DNA from: an uncultured Gammaproteobacteria bacterium
Lineage (GTDB): Bacteria; Pseudomonadota; Gammaproteobacteria; Magnimaribacterales; Magnimaribacteraceae
Direction: 5' to 3'
DNA length: 43,399 nt
Assembly: GCA_913042085.1 (NCBI GenBank)
Contig: CAJWKH010000003.1
Location: forward strand, 1 to 43,399
In this document: positions 1 to 8,336 of the stretch, piece after piece
How the letters are laid out: every line of letters starts with the position of its first letter
Position numbering within the stretch: the stretch's first letter is position 1
Made by a program: the position numbers and the translations under genes
Notes under the pieces: generated by a model
What the model was told of the DNA's origin: nothing
Databases searched by the model: none
What the model saw: only the letters and a program-made list of their open reading frames with translations

Positions 1-1929
1 CTTGGTGATTCATCTGCAGCTAGAATTGTTGCTTACAGCGACACAAAAGGTGGCTATATTGATCAAGTTGCAGGACTTATTGACGCAAGTGGGTCTGCAC
101 GTTTCAGAGCAGCAGGCACAATGAGACAAAATGGCGTTGCTGTTAATTCTTCTAGAGGAGGCTTCCAAGCTGGAGCTGATCTTTCAGGAGCCTATTTAAC
201 GCCTGCAGGCGCAATTATGAAAGATGACGCTAACGAATTAACTTATACGGGTTTTAGGTTAAGTGTTGCTTCTGAAATTAATGAAAATTGGGATGCACTA
301 GCTACTGTGGCACAGCAAAGTATTGAAGCTGACGGTGTATTTTTTGTAGACCCAAATTTAGGTGATCTAGAAATCCAAAGATACACTGCAGATAAGATTG
401 ATGATGAATTCGATAACATGAGTTTAACTCTTGAGGGTTCAATAGGCGATCTTGAAGTAGTTTATGCTGGAGCGTATACAGACCGAACAACTGAACAAAT
501 GGTTGATTACACTGACTACTTGTTTGTTGGTCAGTATCTTCCTTACTACATTTGTGATTACTATGTGACCTATACTACGTATGCGCCTGGTAACGTTCCT
601 ACAGGAACTTGTGGTGCTCCTAACTTATTAGTTGATTCAACAACTGAGCTAGAAGTTACATCTCACGAATTCCGTATAAATGCAGATATAAATGACACTA
701 CATCATTAACAGCTGGTGTTTTCATGAGTGATACTGAGCTTACTGAGTTGAATTTATTTAATTATCCGGGTTCAGTAGGTAATGATATTACATACGCTGC
801 TAACTATGCGTTGACAGATACATCTGTAAGTGGATCGATTAATAATGCAAGTCCTGGTTGGTATTCCGCAGGGCCTTATTCAGAACCAGTCATCTTCTTT
901 AATGATATCAAGAGAACTGATGAACAAAGAGGTGTTTTTGGTGAAGTAAGTTTTGCAATGACCGACACAACAGAACTCTCAATTGGTGCTCGTTGGTATG
1001 ATATTGCGGTTGATTTTGAAGGTAGTGCTAACTCATCATTTTATAATGGGTTCGGTGCTCCAGATACACAACAGTTTGGATCTAACTTATCCGCACAATA
1101 TGCACCAGGTAATGCAAATGGTTATCCAGATAAAGCTGAAACTGATGGTGTGATTGGAAAGGTAACATATTCTTGGAAACCTAGTGAGGATAAGATGTAT
1201 TACGTCACTTGGTCAGAAGGGTTTAGACCAGGTCTTCTAAACAGACCTGTTGGTAGAACAAGTGCTGACGGATCTTACTCTGTACCACCTTCTGTTGATT
1301 CTGATGAAATCACTAACATGGAGTTTGGTTGGAAAAACGTACTTCGAGACGGCCGACTTAGATTCAATGGTAGTATCTTTAGGGTTGATGTAAGTGGATT
1401 ACAAAGTACTATTTTTGATCCTAGTATCGTTAACTTATTCTTCTCTGATAACGCAGCTGATGCTGAAATAAAAGGAGTTGAAGGAGACTTTATTTACTAC
1501 ACTGAAGGCGGCTTAATACTATCAGGTGCGTTTTCACTACTTGATACTGAAATCACTAAGAGTTTAATTCCAACAGGTGACATTGTTGTTGGTCAGGATT
1601 TAGCATTTGCACCTGGATTCCAGGCTAACTTGAGTGGTAGAAAAGAGTGGACAATGGAAGGCGGCAATACTGGATTTTGGCAACTTCAGTTCTCTATGTC
1701 AGATAAAAGTTATTCTGACATCATGCAACCTAACAGGGCCAAGCAAGATAGTTATAACCTAACTAATCTTAGAGCTGGTATCAGTACCGACGATTGGACA
1801 GCAGAAATGTATGTCGATAACCTTACGGATGAAAGGGCTGAAATAAGCAATACTTTCGTCTTTGACAGGCAACGTGTAGCTGTTGTAAGACCAATGACCG
1901 TTGGCCTTAGGTATAAAATGAAATTTTAA
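1..1929 (+). CDS. TonB-dependent receptor, C-terminal part (5' end outside window)
   Basis: Outer-membrane beta-barrel receptor for TonB-driven uptake; the substrate cannot be read from the sequence. The ORF track starts at an internal Met (121), but the frame is open back to base 1 with barrel-like sequence, so this is a 5'-truncated gene of 642 visible residues. Visible features are alternating aromatic/polar beta-strands, Asn/Asp/Gly-rich loops, a late motif typical of the family (YVTWSEGFRPG) and a final strand ending in Phe (LRYKMKF), the usual Bam recognition signature. The plug and TonB box lie upstream of the window. A strong terminator follows at once, so the gene ends its transcription unit. 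The family is confident; the substrate is unknown. Confidence 0.93.
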   Translation, partial: LGDSSAARIVAYSDTKGGYIDQVAGLIDASGSARFRAAGTMRQNGVAVNSSRGGFQAGADLSGAYLTPAGAIMKDDANELTYTGFRLSVASEINENWDALATVAQQSIEADGVFFVDPNLGDLEIQRYTADKIDDEFDNMSLTLEGSIGDLEVVYAGAYTDRTTEQMVDYTDYLFVGQYLPYYICDYYVTYTTYAPGNVPTGTCGAPNLLVDSTTELEVTSHEFRINADINDTTSLTAGVFMSDTELTELNLFNYPGSVGNDITYAANYALTDTSVSGSINNASPGWYSAGPYSEPVIFFNDIKRTDEQRGVFGEVSFAMTDTTELSIGARWYDIAVDFEGSANSSFYNGFGAPDTQQFGSNLSAQYAPGNANGYPDKAETDGVIGKVTYSWKPSEDKMYYVTWSEGFRPGLLNRPVGRTSADGSYSVPPSVDSDEITNMEFGWKNVLRDGRLRFNGSIFRVDVSGLQSTIFDPSIVNLFFSDNAADAEIKGVEGDFIYYTEGGLILSGAFSLLDTEITKSLIPTGDIVVGQDLAFAPGFQANLSGRKEWTMEGGNTGFWQLQFSMSDKSYSDIMQPNRAKQDSYNLTNLRAGISTDDWTAEMYVDNLTDERAEISNTFVFDRQRVAVVRPMTVGLRYKMKF

Positions 1930-1951
1930 CTTTAGATAAGTTAAAAAATAT

Positions 1952-1981
1952 AAAAAGGGAGCTTAGGCTCCCTTTTTAATT
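1952..1981 (+). terminator. Rho-independent terminator after the first receptor gene
   Basis: Perfect inverted repeat AAAAAGGGAGC / GCTCCCTTTTT around a TTAG loop, with the 3' arm running into T-rich sequence. It lies 23 nt after the receptor stop codon. Confidence 0.9.
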
Positions 1982-2026
1982 TAATTAGAAATTAGATTTT
2001 GTTATATTTGTTAGAATAAAATTCCA

Positions 2027-4057
2027 ATGGAAGAAGATCAGTTAAATATAGATGAAACAACACTTACAGTTGAATTAAGCGAAGCTACAGACTCTGTAAG
2101 AGATGGCAGTTTTGAACATGCGCTTAATTTACTGAAGGTTATCCTTAAAGACCATCCTGACCATATTGATAGCTTATATCTAGCTGCTGTTTCATCTAGA
2201 TATTTAAAACAATTTGATGATTCAAAAAAATATATTGAACAATTGTTGATGATTGCCCCGGATATGGGACGTGCTTATCAAGAGTTGGGCCACCTTAATA
2301 GAGACATGGGAGATGAAGAGAAAGCTGTCGTGCACTATAGACAGGCCTGTGAACTTAACCCGGCACTAATGGCGGGTTGGAATTTTCTATACCAATACTT
2401 TGTAAAAAACAACAACAAGCCAGCAGCCGATCATGCCCTAGAACAAATTAATAAACTAAAATCACTTCCGGGCGTACTTTTATATATAGATCAGATTTTA
2501 AATGAAGGCAGGTTAGGCATGGCTGAAGCGAAGTGCAGAGCTTTTCTTAAAGAAAATCCCACTCATACCTACGCAATGTCATTACTTTCAGAAATAGCTA
2601 ATCGTTTAGGCTATTTTGACGATGCTGAATTCTTACTAGAAAAGGCAGTTGAATTTCAACCAGACGATGGCGACCTAAGAATGAAATACGCGTCTATTCT
2701 TAGAAAAAAACAAAAATTTGCAAAGACCATGGAACAAGTAAATATATTGTGTGATAAATACCCTGAAAATCTAAATTATCAAGCCCAAAAAGCTAGTGAA
2801 ATTATGCAAAATGGAGACCATGAAGAAGCAATTAATTTATTGGATGATATTCTAACCAAGAACCCTTATAACTTTAGCACTCTTACATCAAAAGGCCATG
2901 CACAAAAGACTCTTGGTAGAGCAGATGAGGCCATTAAGAGTTATCAGTCTGCCTATCAAATAAAACCAGACCATGGCGAAGCTTTCTTTTCTTTAGCCAA
3001 CCTCAAAACTTATTCCTTTACAGGAAATGAATTAGATAGCATGAGGGAACAGGTTGAGAGGGTAGATCTATCATTAAGAGATAAAGCATATTTTCATTTT
3101 GCCCTCGCTCAAGGTTGTGAAGTGAATGGTGAATATGATGAAGCGTTCTTTCATTTAGAAAGAGGGAATAGAATAAAAAATGATCAAAGCCAATACTCGA
3201 TTGAAAGAATGGAAAAAGAACTTCAAGCCCAAATAGACGTTTGTGATGAAACTTTCTTTAAAGATTTAGGTAACGGAGGACATGAAGCAAGAGATCCTAT
3301 ATTCATTCTTGGCTTACCTAGAGCAGGCTCTACCCTTATAGAGCAGATCTTAGCATCTCACTCCATGATTGATGGAACATTAGAGCTTCCGAATATTCTT
3401 TCTATTGCTCAAAGCCTAAGAGGGGATGATATTTACGGTAAGTTAGGCAATTACCCTAAAAGCATGGAATCATTAACACTGGAACAAAGAGAAGCTTTAG
3501 GCAAGGGATACATTGAAGATACCCAAATGCATAGAAAAGATGCTCCAATGTTTACAGATAAAATGCCCAATAATTTCAGACACATCGGTTTAATCCACCT
3601 TATATTACCGAACGCAAAAATTATTGATGCTAGAAGATATTCTTTAGACTGTTGTTTTAGTATGTTCAAGCAGTTATTTGCTCAAGGACAAGAGTTTTCG
3701 TACGGCCTAGCCGAGGCAGGAAGTTATTATAATAACTATGTTAAGTTGATGGATCACTGGGATGGAGTATTGCCCAACAAGATATTAAAAGTAAATAACG
3801 AAGATATCATCGAGGACCTTGAAGGCCAAGTTAGGAGAATGCTTGAATTTTTAGAGTTACCTTACGAAGAAGAGTGCATTTCATTTTATGAAACAGACAG
3901 ATCAGTTAGAACGGCTAGTTCTGAACAAGTAAGAAGACCAATCAACAAAGATGGTATGGAGCGTTGGAAACCTTATTCAAAACACTTAAAACCTTTACTT
4001 AATTGCTTAGGTGAAGGCTTATTGAAACCTGAAGATATAGCTTCGATAAATAGATAA
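2027..4057 (+). CDS. TPR-repeat protein with C-terminal sulfotransferase domain
   Basis: Predicted PAPS-dependent sulfotransferase with an N-terminal TPR superhelix. About residues 20-400 are tandem TPR helices. The sulfotransferase domain starts near residue 422 with the 5'-phosphosulfate loop GLPRAGSTLIEQIL (about 427-440). A Glu in TLELPN (about 454), the motif DKMPNNF (about 510) and the 3'-phosphate-type Arg/Ser segment DARRYSLD (about 533) follow the pattern of tyrosylprotein-sulfotransferase-like enzymes. Length is 676 aa with no signal peptide seen, so it is probably cytoplasmic. The ATG lies 9 nt after a TAGAAT box and has no clear ribosome binding site. The BCCT transporter gene follows after 8 nt, suggesting cotranscription. 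The acceptor could be a protein, glycan or lipid and is unknown. Confidence 0.88.
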   Translation: MEEDQLNIDETTLTVELSEATDSVRDGSFEHALNLLKVILKDHPDHIDSLYLAAVSSRYLKQFDDSKKYIEQLLMIAPDMGRAYQELGHLNRDMGDEEKAVVHYRQACELNPALMAGWNFLYQYFVKNNNKPAADHALEQINKLKSLPGVLLYIDQILNEGRLGMAEAKCRAFLKENPTHTYAMSLLSEIANRLGYFDDAEFLLEKAVEFQPDDGDLRMKYASILRKKQKFAKTMEQVNILCDKYPENLNYQAQKASEIMQNGDHEEAINLLDDILTKNPYNFSTLTSKGHAQKTLGRADEAIKSYQSAYQIKPDHGEAFFSLANLKTYSFTGNELDSMREQVERVDLSLRDKAYFHFALAQGCEVNGEYDEAFFHLERGNRIKNDQSQYSIERMEKELQAQIDVCDETFFKDLGNGGHEARDPIFILGLPRAGSTLIEQILASHSMIDGTLELPNILSIAQSLRGDDIYGKLGNYPKSMESLTLEQREALGKGYIEDTQMHRKDAPMFTDKMPNNFRHIGLIHLILPNAKIIDARRYSLDCCFSMFKQLFAQGQEFSYGLAEAGSYYNNYVKLMDHWDGVLPNKILKVNNEDIIEDLEGQVRRMLEFLELPYEEECISFYETDRSVRTASSEQVRRPINKDGMERWKPYSKHLKPLLNCLGEGLLKPEDIASINR

Positions 4058-4065
4058 GCAATTAA

Positions 4066-5628
4066 ATGAAAGAAGACGCTTATAACATTTCTATTTCAGA
4101 AAAAGAGAGGAGACCCAACACAAAGTTTCTTGGGTTGGATGTAAATTTACCAGTATTCTCTATCAGTTCAGGTTTAGCCGTTTTCTTTTCCGTTCTCGTA
4201 TTGATCTATCCAGAAGTATCTTATGAGTTACTTAATAATGCTAAAAACTTTGTAGTTGTTTGGTTTGGTACCTTATTCACGTTATCTATGTCCGCCATAA
4301 CATTGGTCATCTTCTTTCTAATTATCTCGCCATTTGGAAAAATAAGGCTTGGAGGAAAGGACTCAATTCCAGAATTTAGTTTCGTATCTTGGGTCTGTAT
4401 GTTATTTGCTGCTGGAGTAGGTATAGGGATGACTTTCTACGGGGCAGCGGAACCTCTTTCGTATTACACGGGAGTTTTTGGAACACCTCTAAACGTTTCT
4501 CCTGAATCTGAAGAAGCTTATCGATTGGCTTTCAGTGCAACCATTTTTCATTGGGGTCTTAACGCTTGGTCAGTGTATGCAATCATAGGATTATCTCTTG
4601 CCTTTTTTTGCTATAACTGGAAATTACCTTTAACTATTAGATCTATCTTTTATCCTCTTTTAGGTAAACGAATTTGGGGATGGCAGGGCGATATAATTGA
4701 TATCATAGCTGTTCTCGCTACACTTTTTGGCCTAACAACATCTTTGGGATTGGGTGCACGACAAGCATCTTCTGGCCTTTTTTATCTATTTGATCTGCCC
4801 AACAATCTTTTAACCCAATCTCTAGTAATACTGTTTATAACTTCGGTAGTGATTTTTTCTGTATACAGAGGTTTAGATAAGGGTGTAAAGGTTCTTAGTA
4901 ACATAAATATAGGGCTTGCTCTTGTTTTACTGGCCTTTGTCGTGCTTGCTGGACCAACCTTCAAGATAATTATGGCCTATGGAGAGAATTTAATTTTTTA
5001 CTTTCAAGACATTGTTCGTTTAAGCAATTGGAATAGACCTGAAGACCTACAGTGGTATCGTGACTGGACAATTTTCTATTGGGCCTGGTTTATTTCTTGG
5101 TCTCCCTTTGTAGGGATGTTTATAGCAAGAATATCAAAAGGAAGAACCATTAGAGAATTCCTTTCTGTTGTAATGTTCGTGCCGCTTTTATTTTGCACAA
5201 TATGGTTTACTTCGTTCGGTGAAACTGCAATTTTTCAATTTCAAGAAGGAATAGGTAATTTAAGCGAACCAGTTGGAGATATTTCTCTTGTACTTTTTTA
5301 CATGTTAGATAATCTTTTATTTCCTGTTGTTTCAAGCATATTTTCTTTGTTCATGTTGGTACTATTTTTTGTAACTTCATCTGATTCAGGGTCGCTAGTT
5401 ATCGATACTATTACTTCTGGAGGTAAAGATAATACCCCTAGAATCCAAAGAGTAATATGGGCTATTGTTCAAGGATTAGTTGCAACCGTTTTATTAGTAG
5501 CCGGAGGTTCATACGCATTATCAGCAATACAATCAGGGTCGATATCGATGGCTTTACCTTTTGTATTTATTTTAATAGCAGCCACAATAAGTTTGTTACG
5601 AGGTGTATACATAGAGCTCTATAATTAG
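4066..5628 (+). CDS. BCCT-family transporter (betaine/carnitine/choline)
   Basis: Inner-membrane carrier of the BetP/CaiT/BetT superfamily. It has 520 residues and about 12 hydrophobic segments. The glycine stretch GVGIGMTFYGAAEPL lies at about residues 118-132, and the family signature DWTIFYWAWFISWSPFVG at about 332-349, followed by MFIARISKGRTIREF. A late SSDSGS motif is also typical. The short tails argue against a long osmosensory C-terminal domain like that of BetP or BetT. Its place directly before the betaine/carnitine demethylation genes suggests uptake of carnitine, glycine betaine or a related amine for catabolism. The exact substrate and coupling ion are not certain. Confidence 0.93.
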   Translation: MKEDAYNISISEKERRPNTKFLGLDVNLPVFSISSGLAVFFSVLVLIYPEVSYELLNNAKNFVVVWFGTLFTLSMSAITLVIFFLIISPFGKIRLGGKDSIPEFSFVSWVCMLFAAGVGIGMTFYGAAEPLSYYTGVFGTPLNVSPESEEAYRLAFSATIFHWGLNAWSVYAIIGLSLAFFCYNWKLPLTIRSIFYPLLGKRIWGWQGDIIDIIAVLATLFGLTTSLGLGARQASSGLFYLFDLPNNLLTQSLVILFITSVVIFSVYRGLDKGVKVLSNINIGLALVLLAFVVLAGPTFKIIMAYGENLIFYFQDIVRLSNWNRPEDLQWYRDWTIFYWAWFISWSPFVGMFIARISKGRTIREFLSVVMFVPLLFCTIWFTSFGETAIFQFQEGIGNLSEPVGDISLVLFYMLDNLLFPVVSSIFSLFMLVLFFVTSSDSGSLVIDTITSGGKDNTPRIQRVIWAIVQGLVATVLLVAGGSYALSAIQSGSISMALPFVFILIAATISLLRGVYIELYN

Positions 5629-5640
5629 TTAATATTTTTT

Positions 5641-5661
5641 TCATTTTTTAAGAAAAAATGA
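5641..5661. promoter_or_regulatory. 9-bp perfect dyad upstream of the dehydrogenase gene
   Basis: TCATTTTTT-AAG-AAAAAATGA is an exact inverted repeat 13 nt after the transporter stop and 37 nt before the next ATG. It has no GC core, so it would be a weak terminator. It could instead be an operator or a bent UP-like element for the promoter just downstream. Confidence 0.45.
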
Positions 5662-5685
5662 TTAATCAAATTTAAATTTATCAAT

Positions 5686-5691
5686 TATAAT
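5686..5691 (+). promoter_or_regulatory. -10 box (TATAAT) implying a leaderless start
   Basis: A consensus TATAAT ends exactly 6 nt before the ATG at 5698, which places the predicted transcription start on the A of the start codon. No Shine-Dalgarno sequence lies between them. The -35 region is weak (TTAATC-like at about 5662). Confidence 0.5.
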
Positions 5692-5697
5692 GCTGCG

Positions 5698-8295
5698 ATG
5701 AAGTCATCCAAGTTTCCTACCCAAGCAGAAATAGTCGTAGTTGGCGTAGGGGGTATAGTTGGATCCATGCTTGCATACTGGCTTGCAGAACTAGGCCAAA
5801 AGAACATCGTAGGCTTAGAAAAATCTACAGTAATTCCTTCTGATATAGCATCCACCGCACACGCTTCGGATTTTGTTTACAACACAACTCACGACAAACT
5901 GGGTAATTGGACTACTGCCTTTAGTCGAAAATTTTATGAAGAAAATGGCTTCTTTTTAAAAAAGGGTGGCCTAGAGATTTGTCGCAAAGACGACGATGCA
6001 CGTTGGGAGGAATTAAAACGAAAGGTAGAATCAGGCAAAGCCTTTGGAACTAACGTTACCTTGATTTCTGCTGCCGAAGCCAAAGAAAAGTTTCCTTTAC
6101 TAGATGAAGAATCAATAAGAGGTGCAATGTGGGATCCCGATGCAGGTTTAGTAGTACCTCGTTCGCAAGATGTTGTTAACTTTGCTGTAGAGAAAGCAAA
6201 GGAGAAAGGTGCATTGGCAACTTACACTGACACACCAGCTGTAGGTTTTGAAATTGAGAATGGTCGTGTCATTGGAGTAAAAACAGATAGAGGAACCATT
6301 AAGGCCGATAAAGTTGTTATTTCATCAGGAATTTGGGGACCTTTACTAGGAAAAATGGCTGGTGTTCCAGTACCGCTTTCACCCGTAGAACATCCTTTAT
6401 TATTTTTTGGACCGTTACCTGAAGCACAAGGAGCAGAGGATTTTCTTGTCTATCCACTACTTCGTGATCAAGGCAATTCGGCTTACGTTAGAGATACAGG
6501 CAGGCTACATGGTGGAATGCTTGAATGGGGATATTACGAAGATAAAGAGCCTCGATTGGTTGATCCAGAGGACATTGGTAATCCTGAAAAGACCATGACT
6601 TCTGATTCAATGAGGCACCTTAACCTTGAAGAAATTGCTGAGCCACTTGAAAAAGCATTCGAAACCACACCTATTCTTAATGAATTGGGTTGGGATGAAA
6701 GAAGTTCATTTAATGGCTTGCTATCCGTAACTCCTGACGCTGGCTCTTTATTAGGAGAGAGTCCTGAAGTCAGAGGTTTTTGGCTATGTGAAGCAGTTTG
6801 GGTAAAAGACGGTCCTGGTTGTGCAAGACTGTGTGCTGAACAGATGGTAAATGGTAAGACACAAGTGGATATGCACTCTTTTGATATTTCTAGATTTTAT
6901 CCGGCGCAAAAAGAAAAAGAGTTTGTTAAATCGCGATCTTTCGAAAATTCACAAACTATTTATACCCCTGCTGTTCACCCTAGAGAGCCCTATATTAGCA
7001 ATAGAGAAATGTTTGTTAGCCCTTTTTATTCTAGGGAAAAAGAACTTGGAGGCTACTTTGATAATGAAATAGGCGGTTGGGAACGTGCCCTTGCTTATGA
7101 GAGCAACCGAGAAAAACTAAATAATTATTTACAAGAGGTCCCAGTTCGAGAAAATGAATGGGATCGTCGCCACGTACCCTACGAGATAGCTAACGCGGAA
7201 CATCTGGCCATGAGTGAATCGGCAGGGATGATCAATCTATCTCACTTTGCGATCATGGATATAAAAGGCCCAGATACGGAACGTATGTTAGAACATCTTT
7301 CTGTGGCAAAGGTAGGAGGAGATACTGCTGAAGGTCGAATTATCTATACTAATTTTTTAGACGAGGATGGTGGCGTCCATGCGGACCTAACTATAGCTCG
7401 CTTAGGTGCAGATAGTTATCGAGTAATTACTGGCGGTGCAGATGGCAACAGAGACTGGGTGACCTTACGCAATTATCGTGATGATATGGGGCTAGATGCT
7501 GACATTAATATTCGAACCCATGACGTATCAACTTTAGGATTATGGGGGCCTCAAGCTAAGGAAGCGCTTGGTCATTTTATAGACCCTAATGAGATAAGCA
7601 TTGAGAACTTTCCTTTTGTTGGAACAAAAAACCTTACGCTTAATTTAGCTGGTGGAAAAAAGATCGATGTCTGGGCTGCTCGCATTTCGTACGTCGGAGA
7701 GAGTGGTTGGGAATTATATTTAAATAATGACAGTGAAGAAGGTCTGGCGCTTTATGATTCTTTATTAGAAGTTGGGGTTGTACCCGTAGGTATAGAAACT
7801 TATGCTAACAGCCGGCGCCTTGAAAAGAGTTTTAGGCTTCAAGGAGCAGACCTAGAGACCGAATATAATGCTTGTGAATCGGCTGTTGAAAGACCTAAGG
7901 TCAAGGAAGCAGACTTTCATGGCAAAGCAGCTCATCTCGCTCATCGTGAAGAAGAGCCTAGTGCAATTCTGTGCACAATGACGTTGGATAATCTCAATGT
8001 TTCAGGCTCTGGTTCACGCTATCCAGTTGGCATCTCTCCAATTATTGACCCTGATACAAGAGAAGTCCCTGTAGATAGTAAAGGTCGTAGGTCTTATAGC
8101 ACTAGTATGTCTTACTGCCCATCACTTAAAAAACACGTAGTTATGGGTTATTTACCTAAAAATATAGCTGTACCAGGGAAGTCCCTGGAACTGCATTACT
8201 TCAATGAAAGTGGTGATGGTATTTACCCTATGACCGTTCAAATAGTTGGTAAGGGATCTCTTTATGATCCTAAAAATGAGAGGGTTCGTATTTAA
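5698..8295 (+). CDS. Dimethylglycine/sarcosine dehydrogenase-like FAD oxidoreductase fused to GcvT domain
   Basis: Predicted N-demethylating dehydrogenase: the flavin domain oxidises an N-methyl group and the GcvT-like domain passes the C1 unit to tetrahydrofolate. Residues 1 to about 400 are a DAO-type FAD domain with the dinucleotide motif GVGGIVG (16-22) and STAHASDF (52-59). His55 is placed like the covalent-flavin His of this family. From about 440 on there is an aminomethyltransferase fold with GGVHADL (about 557-563) and YVGESGWEL (about 664-672), the folate-contact region of GcvT. Its 865 aa fits DMGDH/SARDH proteins. It lies between the BCCT transporter and the DmdA-like gene, which fits glycine-betaine catabolism. 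Whether dimethylglycine, sarcosine or another methylamine is the substrate cannot be told from sequence. Confidence 0.87.
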   Translation: MKSSKFPTQAEIVVVGVGGIVGSMLAYWLAELGQKNIVGLEKSTVIPSDIASTAHASDFVYNTTHDKLGNWTTAFSRKFYEENGFFLKKGGLEICRKDDDARWEELKRKVESGKAFGTNVTLISAAEAKEKFPLLDEESIRGAMWDPDAGLVVPRSQDVVNFAVEKAKEKGALATYTDTPAVGFEIENGRVIGVKTDRGTIKADKVVISSGIWGPLLGKMAGVPVPLSPVEHPLLFFGPLPEAQGAEDFLVYPLLRDQGNSAYVRDTGRLHGGMLEWGYYEDKEPRLVDPEDIGNPEKTMTSDSMRHLNLEEIAEPLEKAFETTPILNELGWDERSSFNGLLSVTPDAGSLLGESPEVRGFWLCEAVWVKDGPGCARLCAEQMVNGKTQVDMHSFDISRFYPAQKEKEFVKSRSFENSQTIYTPAVHPREPYISNREMFVSPFYSREKELGGYFDNEIGGWERALAYESNREKLNNYLQEVPVRENEWDRRHVPYEIANAEHLAMSESAGMINLSHFAIMDIKGPDTERMLEHLSVAKVGGDTAEGRIIYTNFLDEDGGVHADLTIARLGADSYRVITGGADGNRDWVTLRNYRDDMGLDADINIRTHDVSTLGLWGPQAKEALGHFIDPNEISIENFPFVGTKNLTLNLAGGKKIDVWAARISYVGESGWELYLNNDSEEGLALYDSLLEVGVVPVGIETYANSRRLEKSFRLQGADLETEYNACESAVERPKVKEADFHGKAAHLAHREEEPSAILCTMTLDNLNVSGSGSRYPVGISPIIDPDTREVPVDSKGRRSYSTSMSYCPSLKKHVVMGYLPKNIAVPGKSLELHYFNESGDGIYPMTVQIVGKGSLYDPKNERVRI

Positions 8296-8321
8296 TAGAT
8301 TTCTAATATAATTCATTAAAA

Positions 8322-8328
8322 AAAGGGG
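8322..8328 (+). promoter_or_regulatory. Strong ribosome binding site for the DmdA-like gene
   Basis: A purine run AAAAAGGGGAG sits about 7-8 nt upstream of the ATG at 8337, one of the clearest Shine-Dalgarno sequences in the window. It contrasts with the missing SD of the preceding gene. Confidence 0.65.
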
Positions 8329-8336
8329 AGAAAAAA

